From assembly GCF_029263155.1 (NCBI RefSeq), contig NZ_JAJCYB010000122.1, positions 26,818 to 90,817 on the forward strand: a DNA stretch of 64,000 nt, given 5' to 3'. The translations under genes and the position numbers were made by a program. Positions within the stretch are counted from its first letter, which is position 1; every line of letters begins with the position of its first letter. The DNA is from Pseudonocardia sp. GTDB taxonomy: Bacteria; Actinomycetota; Actinomycetes; Mycobacteriales; Pseudonocardiaceae. This document shows positions 49,293 through 56,891 of this stretch, in pieces. The notes below the pieces were generated by a model that had not been told where the DNA came from, did not search any database, and saw only the letters and a program-made list of their open reading frames with translations.

Positions 49293-50057
49293 TCAGCCGC
49301 TCGTCCGGGCCGGCACCGGCCAGGACAGCGTCGTCTCGGCGCCGCTCGTGTCGATCACGGGCGCGTAGGGGCCCCGCTGGGCGCGCAGCCAGTCCTGCGT
49401 GGCGGTGTCCAGGCCCTCCAGCACCACCGTGTGCCGGGGCAGCGCCGAGGTCTCCCCGGGCAGCGCGGGCACCGCGCTCACCGTGACCGGGCCACGGCCG
49501 GCGAGGCCGGCCAGCACCGCCATGGCGCGCTCGTCGAGTGTGCCCGCGCGGATCACCTCGCGCACCTCGGGAGCGGCGACGAGCCGTGGGTTGTCCGCGA
49601 GGCCGGAGTCCGGGCGCGGCGCGGTGGCACCGTCGCGGTCCCGGACGGAGAGGTCGCCGAACCGTGCCAGATCGGTGGGGCCCGGGGCCGCGGCGACCAC
49701 GACCAGCCTGCCGTCCTCGGCGAGGCGCGCGGCCGGGACGCCCACGCCCAGCAGCTCCGCCCGCAGCGCCGGATCGGCGACGGCGATCGTCGTGGCGGGA
49801 TCCGTCGCCACCTGCAGCCAGCCGGCCAGCGCGACGGACCCCCCGTCGGCGACCGTGGCCGGGGCGGGTCCGGCGCGCACCACCACGCCCACCGCCAGCG
49901 TGGCGACCACCGCGACCGCGGCCACCAGCGCCGCCCGCGCGATCCGGTGCGCGACCGCCGACGGCCTGCCCACCACGGGCCCGCCGACCTCCTCGGACAC
50001 CTCCACGGCCGGGTTGCCCCGCCGGCGCGACTCGACCACCGGACCGGATCCCTTCAT
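49293..50057 (-). CDS. single-pass membrane protein of the sortase operon, unknown
   Basis: A 254-aa protein with a short cytoplasmic N-terminus (~35 residues), one membrane helix (ARAALVAAVAVVATLAVGVVV) and an extracellular domain with ADGGSVALAGWLQVATDP, ARFGDLSVRDRDG, VREVIRAGTLDERAMAVLAGLAGRGPVTVSAVPALPG and RHTVVLEGLD. I do not recognise it. The stop is 9 bases before the DUF4397 start, so it heads the three-gene surface operon. ATG 50057 is the best start although no ribosome site is clear. A pentanucleotide repeat lies 39-83 bases upstream. Confidence 0.72.
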   Translation of the reverse strand: MKGSGPVVESRRRGNPAVEVSEEVGGPVVGRPSAVAHRIARAALVAAVAVVATLAVGVVVRAGPAPATVADGGSVALAGWLQVATDPATTIAVADPALRAELLGVGVPAARLAEDGRLVVVAAAPGPTDLARFGDLSVRDRDGATAPRPDSGLADNPRLVAAPEVREVIRAGTLDERAMAVLAGLAGRGPVTVSAVPALPGETSALPRHTVVLEGLDTATQDWLRAQRGPYAPVIDTSGAETTLSWPVPARTSG

Positions 50058-50095
50058 CAGGAGCTGTGGGCGTCGACCGGCACGCGGCCCCGGCG

Positions 50096-50140
50096 ACGTG
50101 GCGTGGCGTGGCGTGGCGTGGCGTGGCGTGGCGTGGCGTG
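50096..50140. repeat. pentanucleotide microsatellite (GCGTG)8
   Basis: Eight perfect copies of GCGTG (50101-50140) preceded by one variant ACGTG. It lies upstream of the membrane protein-DUF4397-sortase operon, whose start codon is at 50057, and so in its promoter or 5' untranslated region. Confidence 0.9.
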
Positions 50141-50326
50141 CGACGCTGTCGGCGCCCGGCTCCCCGAGGCCCGTCGACACCGCGTCGGAGGTGAACGTAC
50201 CGTCCACCGGTGGGTGACACCGGATGATCACGCCCTGGTCGCCGCCACCCGGAGCCGAGCAGCCCGGGAGAGTCGCCTCACACCCGCATCGTGTGTGGCT
50301 GCGCGGGGTTCGGGCACCCACCAGGC

Positions 50327-51322
50327 ATGGTGGACACCCCCATTCCCCAGTCCGTGCACACCGCGACCCTGATCACCCAGCTGAGGACGCTGGAACGTCT
50401 GACCCGCACCGAGGTCCAGATCGCGCGCATCCGCGTGACGCAGGCCCGGACCGAGGCGGTACGCCGCGAGCTCGCCCAGAACGCCGCCAACGGCGTGCGC
50501 CGCGCGGACCGGATCTCCGCTCAGCTGCGTGACCTCGACGCCGTGCCCGACGTGGTGTCCCCCGCCGCGGCCCGGGTGCTGGCGCTGGTCACCGGGACCC
50601 TGGAGCAGGTGCAGCCGGTCGAGGAGGCCCTGCTGAGCGACCTGACGCTGGAGCACCAGCTGCTCGACCGGTCCCGCTACGTCCGCACCGTCGCCGACCA
50701 GGCCGGCCTGCGCGACGTGCAGCGCCTGGCCGACGACCTCGTGACCGCGCACACGGCCACCGTCGACTGGCTCACCACCGTGCTCGCGGAGGAGGCACTG
50801 GGCGGGCCGTCCGCCCTGCGGGCGACACCGCTGCAGCGGGTCGCCGGTGGGGTCTCGCGGGCCGCGACCCTTCCCACCCGCGTGGCCGTGGCCGGCTTCA
50901 ACCGCGCGGTGCACACCGTGCTGCGCACCGGCGAGAGCGCCCGGGATGCGGCCGGGGACGTGGCCGGCACCGTCGTGCGGATCGGCGAGGGCACCCGCGA
51001 CGTGGCGACCGCGGGCCGCGACGCCGCCTTGCGCCGTGCCGAGCAGGTCGCCGCGCGCGACGGCGCCGACGAGGTCGCCGGTGCCGTGCACCGCACGCGC
51101 CGCGACCTCGGCACGCTCTCGGTCGCCGAGCTGCCGATCCCCGGGTACGACACGCTGACCGCCCAGAACGCCATCTCCGCCGTGCGCGAGCTGACCTCCG
51201 CGGCCGACCTCGCCGCCGTGCTCACCTACGAGGAGGAGCACAAGAACCGCAGCGGTGTGGTGTCGGCGACCCAGGTGCGCTACGCCGATGTCGCCAAGGA
51301 GGCGGCGGGCGTCGAGCGCTGA
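50327..51322 (+). CDS. helical protein, ferritin-like/coiled-coil, unknown
   Basis: A 331-aa almost entirely helical protein: TLITQLRTLERLTRTEVQIARIRVTQARTEAVRRELAQNA, LSDLTLEHQLLDRSRYVRTVADQA, LVTAHTATVDWLTTVLAEEALGG with Glu and His spaced as in ferritin-like bundles, then an amphipathic middle (TGESARDAAGDVAGTVVRIGEGTRDVAT) and a C-terminal NAISAVRELTSAADLAAVLTYEEEHKNRSGV. Relatives are annotated as ferritin-like domain proteins, but I cannot confirm a metal site. ATG 50327; a strong terminator follows. Confidence 0.75.
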   Translation: MVDTPIPQSVHTATLITQLRTLERLTRTEVQIARIRVTQARTEAVRRELAQNAANGVRRADRISAQLRDLDAVPDVVSPAAARVLALVTGTLEQVQPVEEALLSDLTLEHQLLDRSRYVRTVADQAGLRDVQRLADDLVTAHTATVDWLTTVLAEEALGGPSALRATPLQRVAGGVSRAATLPTRVAVAGFNRAVHTVLRTGESARDAAGDVAGTVVRIGEGTRDVATAGRDAALRRAEQVAARDGADEVAGAVHRTRRDLGTLSVAELPIPGYDTLTAQNAISAVRELTSAADLAAVLTYEEEHKNRSGVVSATQVRYADVAKEAAGVER

Positions 51323-51346
51323 GCGCCCGGCGTCGGAGAGCACCAC

Positions 51347-51385
51347 CGCGAGGCGCGGGGCCCGGTCCGGGTCCCGCGCCTCGCG
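51347..51385 (+). terminator. terminator after the helical protein gene
   Basis: CGCGAGGCGCGGG (51347-51359) and 51373-51385 form a perfect 13-bp stem; the loop is itself palindromic (CCCGGTCCGGG). Confidence 0.85.
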
Positions 51386-51642
51386 CGCGCGGCGGTGGGG
51401 CCCACCCGGCGCCGGACCCGGTGAACCGTGGCGTTGCCCGCCTGCCCTCGCCGTTTGGCCCGGTCCGGCCCGGGCACCCGACGGTCGTGATGCTGCTGAG
51501 CCCGCCCGGGGCCCACCGGGTGTCGTTCCGTCCGGTACCCGCCGTCGCCCCCGGGCGGTCACGTGCGGCTCGTACACTCCACCGGAGAGCGCCGGCGTGT
51601 GCTGCAGCACCGCTGCGCACTCACCGGCGCGGGAGGTGAGCC
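51386..51642. other. intergenic, promoter region of the CDGSH operon
   Basis: No gene is seen. TACACT at about 51573-51578 is a possible -10 element, which would leave a 5' leader of some 60 bases before the GTG at 51643, preceded by GGAGGTGA. Confidence 0.35.
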
Positions 51643-51843
51643 GTGACCGACCTGGTGTTCACCGACGACGGCCCGCTGCTGGTGCGCGGCCCGGGGACCG
51701 TGGAGCTGCCCGACGGCAGGCGGATCCGGCTCGACCGGCCGGTCTCGGCGCTGTGCCTGTGCCGCCGTACCCGGCGCCCGCCGTTCTGCGACACCAGCCA
51801 TCGCCGCAAGGTGCGCACCCCCGAGGAGGCCGACGGTGCCTGA
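51643..51843 (+). CDS. CDGSH iron-sulfur domain protein
   Basis: A 66-aa protein with one CDGSH-type [2Fe-2S] motif: LCLCRRTRRPPFCDTSH, ligands Cys38, Cys40, Cys49 and His53; the canonical D-G-S-H is D-T-S-H here. The N-terminal strand DDGPLLVRGPGTVELPDGRRI is typical. Starts at GTG 51643 with GGAGGTGA. It overlaps the next gene by 8 bases and probably supplies electrons to that diiron oxidase-like protein. Confidence 0.92.
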   Translation: MTDLVFTDDGPLLVRGPGTVELPDGRRIRLDRPVSALCLCRRTRRPPFCDTSHRRKVRTPEEADGA

Positions 51844-52828
51844 GCTCCCCACCCCGCGCGGCCCGCTGTCCGCGTCGGTGCTCGCGCTGCTGCGAGCCGA
51901 TCCGGCCGACCGGGCGGACCCGGACGTCGCCGACCCCTACGGCGACGACCTCCAGCTCGCGCTGTACTGCTGCTACGAGCTGCACTACCGCGGCTTCGAC
52001 GACGTGCCCGACGACCGGGAGTGGGACCCGGTGCTGCTGGACCTGCGCGCCGGGCTGGAACGCCGTTTCCTGGGCGCGCTGCGCGCCGACGTGCCCGCGG
52101 GCGGCGGGCTCGACGAGACGGTCGCGGAGCTGCTCGTCGAGCCCGTCGACGCCCGCGGTGTGTCGCACCACCTGCGCCGCGACGGCACCGCGGAGCAGGT
52201 GCGCGAGTACGTCGCCCTGCGCTCCCTCTACCACCTCAAGGAGGCCGATCCGCAGGCCTGGGTGATCGCCCGTCTCGACGGACCGGCCAAGGCCGCGCTG
52301 GTGACCGTGGAACACGACGAGTACGGCGGCGGCGACCCCACCCGCATGCACTCCCACCTGTTCGCCGAGATGATGCGCGCTCTCGACCTCGACGCCCGCT
52401 ACGGCGCCTACCTCGACGCCGCGCCCGCGCAGGTGCTGGCCGAGGTCAACCTGATGTCGCTGTGCGGGTTGCACCGCGGTCTGCGGGGCGCGCTCGTCGG
52501 CCAGTTCGCCGCCGTGGAGCTGACCTCCTCGCCCGGCTCGGACCGCATCGTCCGCGCCATGCGGCGCCTGGGCCTGCCCGAGGCCGCGGTCCGCTTCTAC
52601 GACGAGCACGTGGAGGCCGACGCCGTGCACGAGCAGCTGGTGCGTCGCGGCGTCATCGCCCCGCTGGTCGCCGCGGAACCGGACCTGGCCGCCGACATCG
52701 TGTTCGGCATCCGGGCGAGCGGCCTGCTCGCCGAGCGCACCGACTCGTTGCTGCTGACCCGCTGGGCGCAGGGTCGCGGCGCGTTGCGGCCGCCGCTCGC
52801 CGCCACGCCGGCTGCGCACGGATCCTGA
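51836..52828 (+). CDS. iron-containing redox enzyme, heme-oxygenase-like diiron (HDO) fold
   Basis: A 330-aa protein of the HDO superfamily. Putative metal ligands are Glu/His in CCYELHYRGFDDV, Glu and His in VEHDEYGGGDPTRMHSHLFAEMM, and Asp/Glu/His in FYDEHVEADAVHEQLV. HDOs include oxidases and N-oxygenases such as UndA and SznF, which assemble an unstable diiron cofactor. The overlap with a CDGSH ferredoxin-like gene suggests an electron-donor pair. Substrate unknown. Starts at GTG 51836. Confidence 0.87.
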   Translation: MPELPTPRGPLSASVLALLRADPADRADPDVADPYGDDLQLALYCCYELHYRGFDDVPDDREWDPVLLDLRAGLERRFLGALRADVPAGGGLDETVAELLVEPVDARGVSHHLRRDGTAEQVREYVALRSLYHLKEADPQAWVIARLDGPAKAALVTVEHDEYGGGDPTRMHSHLFAEMMRALDLDARYGAYLDAAPAQVLAEVNLMSLCGLHRGLRGALVGQFAAVELTSSPGSDRIVRAMRRLGLPEAAVRFYDEHVEADAVHEQLVRRGVIAPLVAAEPDLAADIVFGIRASGLLAERTDSLLLTRWAQGRGALRPPLAATPAAHGS

Positions 52829-52902
52829 CAGGTGGACCACGACTGGGCATCCGCCCGAGTTCTGGACATGATGATCGCCGAACCCACCCTCGAGGAGGAC
52901 CA

Positions 52903-53388
52903 GTGACGCTGTCCAGCGGCGACCGCATTCCCGACGCGACCCTGATGACGATGACCCCGGACGGACCCAAGCCCGTCACCACCGCCGAGGCGCTCGGCCA
53001 GGGCACCGTCGTGCTGTTCGCCGTACCCGGCGCGTTCACCCCGGCCTGTTCGGACCATCACCTCCCCGGGTACGTCCTGCGCGCCGACGAGCTGCGCGCC
53101 AAGGGCGTCGACACGGTCGCCTGCATCGCGGTGAACGACGCCTTCGTGCTGGGTGCGTGGGGCGAGTCGGTCGGCACCGACGGCAAGGTGCTCATGCTCG
53201 GGGACGGCAACGGCGAGTTCGCCGCCGCTGCCGGCCTGGAGCTCGACGGCAGCGCCTTCGGCCTGGGCACCCGGTCGCAGCGCTACGCCGCGATCATCCG
53301 CGACGGTGTCGTCACCGACGTGATGGTCGAGGCCAGCCCTCTCGACGTCGACGTCAGCTCGGTCGAGTCGGTGCTCGCCCGGCTCTGA
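52903..53388 (+). CDS. peroxiredoxin, Prx5/redoxin type
   Basis: A 161-aa thiol peroxidase. The Prx5 active site FAVPGAFTPACSDHHLPGY contains peroxidatic Cys49; CIAVNDAFVLGAWGE and LGDGNGEFAAAAGLELDGSAFGLGTRSQRYAAII are family marks. No second Cys is at the atypical resolving position, so it is probably a 1-Cys enzyme. GTG 52903 is preceded by GAGGAGGAC. It may belong to the CDGSH-HDO transcript, 74 bases downstream. Confidence 0.93.
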   Translation: MTLSSGDRIPDATLMTMTPDGPKPVTTAEALGQGTVVLFAVPGAFTPACSDHHLPGYVLRADELRAKGVDTVACIAVNDAFVLGAWGESVGTDGKVLMLGDGNGEFAAAAGLELDGSAFGLGTRSQRYAAIIRDGVVTDVMVEASPLDVDVSSVESVLARL

Positions 53389-53418
53389 CCGCGGCCCCGA
53401 CCCGGGCGGCCGCCAGGC

Positions 53419-54357
53419 TCAGCGCCTCCGCAGCAGGCTGTCGGCCGCGGCGAGCACGTCGGGCACCGACACGCCGAGCAGCGCGGGATCGGGATCGTCG
53501 GCGAGCGGGTCGCCGCGGCGCGCTCCGGCGTCGGACAGCACCACGTGCGACCCTCCCGCGGGTGGTCCCGAGCGCTCGGGCGGCACCGGCCCGAACAGCA
53601 CGACCGAGGGCACCCGCAGGGCCGTGGCGAGGTGGGCGACGCCGGTGTCCCCGCTCACCACGAGCGCGGCGCGGGCGACGAGGTCGCACAGCTCGGCCAC
53701 GGTGGTCCGGCCGGCCAGCACCCGGACCAGTGACAGGCCGGCGGCCCGGGCCACGTCCAGCGCGAGCGGGCGCTCGTCCGCCGACCCGGTCAGCAGCACC
53801 TGCCGGCCCTGCCCGTGCAGGTCCGCGACCACGTCGGCGAAGCGGGCCACCGGCCAGCGCTTCGCCCCGGTCTCCGCCCCCGGGTGCACGACCACCGGGG
53901 CGGGGCCCGGCTCCGGCACGGGCCGGTCGAGGTACAGGTCGTCCGGGTCGGCCGGGATGCCGTGGTCGGCGAGCATCGCGCACCAGCGCACCCGCTCGTG
54001 GACCTCCTCGGCGTCGACCCACGGCGGGCCGGGCCAACCGGACGCGGCGAACCCGATCCGGGCCCGCGCACCGATCGAGTCGAGCACCCGGTGGCTCTGC
54101 GGGCCACCGTCGTGCAGGTTCACCGCGATGTCGGGCGCCGGGCCGGGCCAGCGCAGCCATCCCGGGTAGGGGGTGTCGAGCACCTCGTCGACCGCGCCGG
54201 TCCGCATCGCCAGCGGCGCGAGCAGCGCCGGGGTCGCGAGCACGAGCCGGTGGTCGGGGCGGGCGCGGCGCAGGGCCCGCAGCGCGGGCACCGCGACCAG
54301 CAGGTCCCCGAGGTCCAGGGCGCGCAGGACGAGCAGGATCGGTCGGTCGTCGGGCAC
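53419..54357 (-). CDS. glycosyltransferase family 9 (heptosyltransferase-like)
   Basis: A 312-aa GT-B enzyme: LLVLRALDLGDLLVAVPALRALRRARPDHRLVLA at the N-terminus and the nucleotide-sugar motif VVSGDTGVAHLATALRVPSVVLFGPVPPERSG in the C-terminal half, with VVVHPGAETGAKRWPVARFADVV in between. In actinobacteria without LPS it may build a cell-wall or secondary glycan; the acceptor is unknown. GTG 54357 lies 5 bases after TAGCCT. Confidence 0.9.
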   Translation of the reverse strand: MPDDRPILLVLRALDLGDLLVAVPALRALRRARPDHRLVLATPALLAPLAMRTGAVDEVLDTPYPGWLRWPGPAPDIAVNLHDGGPQSHRVLDSIGARARIGFAASGWPGPPWVDAEEVHERVRWCAMLADHGIPADPDDLYLDRPVPEPGPAPVVVHPGAETGAKRWPVARFADVVADLHGQGRQVLLTGSADERPLALDVARAAGLSLVRVLAGRTTVAELCDLVARAALVVSGDTGVAHLATALRVPSVVLFGPVPPERSGPPAGGSHVVLSDAGARRGDPLADDPDPALLGVSVPDVLAAADSLLRRR

Positions 54358-54398
54358 GGCTCAGGCTACCCAGCGGCGAGGGCAACCCGGCGGCCCGC

Positions 54399-55004
54399 TC
54401 AGGCCACGGCCTGCGCCTGCTCGACCGCGAGGGCGTCGACGAGATCGTTCATCGGGTCGCCGGAGTGGCCCTTCACCCAGCGGAAGGAGACGTTGCCGCG
54501 CTCGTCGACGAGCGTGACCAGCGGCTCCCACAGGTCGCGGCTCACGACCGGCTTGCGCGCGCTGGTGACCCACCCGCGGGCGAGCCAGCCCTTCCACCAG
54601 CCGTCCCGGAAGCAGTTCACGACGTAGGTCGAGTCGCTGACCACGACCAGCGGGCCGTCCAGCGCACGGACGGCCTCCAGCGCGGCCCGGATCTCCATGC
54701 GCTGGTTGGTCGTGGGCGATTCCCCACCGCTGTCCTGCCGACCGTCCTTCGTCGCCCACGCCCACCCGCCGGGGCCGGGGTTACCCGAGCACGCGCCGTC
54801 GGTCCACACCTCCAGCGCGCCGTCGGCGGCGGGCATGTCGGGGCGGGCCGGCGCCTTGCCGCGCGGCTTCGGCGCCGGCGTCGGCCCGTCCCCGGCGCAG
54901 CCGGCGTGCCCCCAGGTGCTCCCGGACCGGGCGATCTCCTCGCCGGGCTGGATGCGGGACCCACACACCCCGCAGGTGGTGGCGAACTTCGCGGTCATCG
55001 GCAC
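54399..55004 (-). CDS. rnhA: ribonuclease HI with N-terminal zinc-finger-like extension
   Basis: A 201-aa protein. Residues ~60-201 are RNase HI with the carboxylates Asp (VWTDGACSGNPGPGGWAW), Glu (NQRMEIRAALEAV), Asp (VVSDSTYVVN) and Asp (GDPMNDLVDALA), plus the KGHSG loop; it cuts RNA in RNA-DNA hybrids. The N-terminal ~40 residues carry C-G-V-C and H-A-G-C spaced like a PARP-type zinc finger, joined by a Pro/Lys-rich linker; this could guide it to damaged or hybrid DNA. GTG 55004 is leaderless from TAGGGT. Confidence 0.92.
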   Translation of the reverse strand: MPMTAKFATTCGVCGSRIQPGEEIARSGSTWGHAGCAGDGPTPAPKPRGKAPARPDMPAADGALEVWTDGACSGNPGPGGWAWATKDGRQDSGGESPTTNQRMEIRAALEAVRALDGPLVVVSDSTYVVNCFRDGWWKGWLARGWVTSARKPVVSRDLWEPLVTLVDERGNVSFRWVKGHSGDPMNDLVDALAVEQAQAVA

Positions 55005-55010
55005 CCGGAC

Positions 55011-55016
55011 ACCCTA
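55011..55016 (-). promoter_or_regulatory. -10 element of rnhA (leaderless)
   Basis: TAGGGT on the minus strand, 6 bases before GTG 55004. Confidence 0.55.
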
Positions 55017-55144
55017 TGCAGGCACGGCGCGCGGCCGGGCGGTGCACCCGGCCGCCCGGCCGTCCGCGGTGCGGGCCGCGCGCACCTGCCGATCTTCGGG
55101 TGTGCGGTGGCATCCTTGGCCCCCCGCTCCCGAGAGGTGCACCC

Positions 55145-55678
55145 ATGGCCCACAGCACGGATCCCGCGCCCCGTACCGGCAGCACCGACCGCGCGCTCGG
55201 CCGCGGGATGGCCGCACTGCGGATCCTGTTCGGACTGATCTACCTGAGCAACGCGTTCGCCAAGCTGATCGACGTCGCGGACTACCGGATCGGGCCCATC
55301 GGATTCAACCTCATCGCCCGCGACGCCACCCGCGCGATCCTGGAGAACGCCGCGCAGGACACGTGGATCGCGCCGCTCGGCGCGTTCTACCAGGCCGTCG
55401 TGCTGCCCAACTTCGGGTTCTTCGAGCCGTTCCTGATCGTCGCCGAGTTCGCGATCGGGCTCGGGCTGCTGTTCGGGGTGGCCAGCCGCGCGGCGGCGCT
55501 CGGCGGGCTCGCGCTGATCGGGCCGATCTGGCTGATGCTGCTCGACGACGGGCTCTACCTGTGGGCCTACCCCGTGGAGCTGGCGCCGCTGGTGATCCTG
55601 GCGCTCGTCCCGGCCGGGCGGGTGTGGGGCCTGGACGGCAGGCCGGCCGGGCGCTTCGGGGGCCGTTGGCCGTTCTGA
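55145..55678 (+). CDS. DoxX-like membrane protein
   Basis: A 177-aa membrane protein with four helices: GMAALRILFGLIYLSNAFAKLI, FYQAVVLPNFGFFEPFLIVAEFAIGLGLLFGVASRAAALGGLALIGPIWLMLLD and VELAPLVILALVPAGRVWGLDG. It matches the DoxX/DoxD-type family. The role of these proteins (membrane oxidoreductase complexes) is only partly known. ATG 55145 has AGAGGTG upstream. Confidence 0.88.
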   Translation: MAHSTDPAPRTGSTDRALGRGMAALRILFGLIYLSNAFAKLIDVADYRIGPIGFNLIARDATRAILENAAQDTWIAPLGAFYQAVVLPNFGFFEPFLIVAEFAIGLGLLFGVASRAAALGGLALIGPIWLMLLDDGLYLWAYPVELAPLVILALVPAGRVWGLDGRPAGRFGGRWPF

Positions 55679-55691
55679 GGCCGGACATGCA

Positions 55692-55722
55692 GCGGCCCCG
55701 GGTCGTGGTGACCCGGGGCCGC
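55692..55722 (+). terminator. terminator after the DoxX gene
   Basis: GCGGCCCCGGGTC (55692-55704) and GACCCGGGGCCGC (55710-55722), perfect 13-bp stem with a 5-nt loop, 13 bases after the stop. Confidence 0.88.
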
Positions 55723-55823
55723 GCATCGTGGCGCGTCCGCTCCCCAGCGACGCGCAGGCGGTTGCCGAAGGTGACTTCGGCGACCGTTGCCCGAGCGTTA
55801 CACCACGACCCAGACTGTGCGGT

Positions 55824-56873
55824 ATGCCGACATCCATCCCCGTCCTCCGGCTCGACGAGGCGCGCGACGCCACGGGCGGTTTCGCCGCCGGCTTCCTCGA
55901 CCGGCTGCGCGCCGCCCTGCACGAGGTCGGCTTCCTCCAGCTCACGCACTTCGGGGCGGCGCCGGGGCAGGTCGAGCAGTTGCAGGAGACCGTGGGGCGC
56001 TTCTTCGACCTGCCGATCGCCGACCGCCTCGCCCTCGACAACCGGCGGTCCCCGCACTTCCGCGGGTACACCCGGCTCGGCCACGAGATCACCGCGGGCC
56101 GTCCCGACGCGCGCGAGCAGCTGGACTTCGCCCCGGAGCTCGAACCGGTTCCCCGCGCCCGGTGGGACGCGCCGTACCGGCTGCTGGAGGGACCCAACCA
56201 GTGGCCCGACGACTCGCTGCCCGAGCTGCGGACCACCGTGCTCGCGTGGGCGGAGCTGCTCGGCGGCGTCGGCGCGGAGCTGACGCGGGCCGTCGCGGCG
56301 TCGCTGGGCCTGCCCGAGGACCACTTCGAGCCGGTGTTCGCCGGGCGGCCGCACTGGTTCGGCAAGCTCATCCGCTACGTGGGCGGTCCGGACGACGGCG
56401 CGGACGCCCAGGGCGTCGGACCGCACGCCGACTGGGGCTTCCTCACCCTGTTGCTGCAGGACGGCACCGGCGGGTTGCAGGCCCGTCCGAGCTACTCCCG
56501 AGCGGGGCCGTCGCGCGCCGAGGAGTGGGTGGACGTGCCGCCGGTCGACGGTGCGCTCGTCGTCAACATCGGGGAGATGCTGGAGGTGGCCACCCACGGC
56601 TACCTGGCGGCCACCGTGCACCGGGTGCTGCCGTGCGCTCCGGGCGCCACGCGGCAGTCGATCGGCATGTTCTGGTCGCCCCGGCTGGACGCCAGTCTCG
56701 ATCCCGTGCCGCTCCCCCCGGAGCTGGCCGCACAGGCACCGGGAGTCACCGAGACCGACCAGAACGTCATGCTCCCGCGCTTCGGCGACAACGCCCTCAA
56801 GGGCTGGTTCCGCTCGCATCCCGAGGTGGCCGCCCGCCATCACGCCGACCTGCGACACCTCGCCGGACGGTGA
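55824..56873 (+). CDS. 2-oxoglutarate/Fe(II)-dependent oxygenase (isopenicillin N synthase family)
   Basis: A 349-aa oxygenase with the DIOX_N region IPVLRLDEARDATGGFAAGFLDRLRAALHEVGFLQLTHFG and the catalytic core: GPHADWGFLTLLLQD (His and Asp ligands), ATVHRVLP (second His) and RQSIGMFWSP (2-oxoglutarate-binding Arg). It hydroxylates or oxidises a small molecule of unknown identity. ATG 55824. Confidence 0.92.
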   Translation: MPTSIPVLRLDEARDATGGFAAGFLDRLRAALHEVGFLQLTHFGAAPGQVEQLQETVGRFFDLPIADRLALDNRRSPHFRGYTRLGHEITAGRPDAREQLDFAPELEPVPRARWDAPYRLLEGPNQWPDDSLPELRTTVLAWAELLGGVGAELTRAVAASLGLPEDHFEPVFAGRPHWFGKLIRYVGGPDDGADAQGVGPHADWGFLTLLLQDGTGGLQARPSYSRAGPSRAEEWVDVPPVDGALVVNIGEMLEVATHGYLAATVHRVLPCAPGATRQSIGMFWSPRLDASLDPVPLPPELAAQAPGVTETDQNVMLPRFGDNALKGWFRSHPEVAARHHADLRHLAGR

Positions 56874-56891
56874 CGCCCGACGGGCCCGGCC

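Noticed and set aside
50101..50217. Coding use of the GCGTG array (frames reading RHATP or WRGVA repeats)
   Set aside because: All three frames of a pentanucleotide repeat stay open by chance; no start signal or domain accompanies them.
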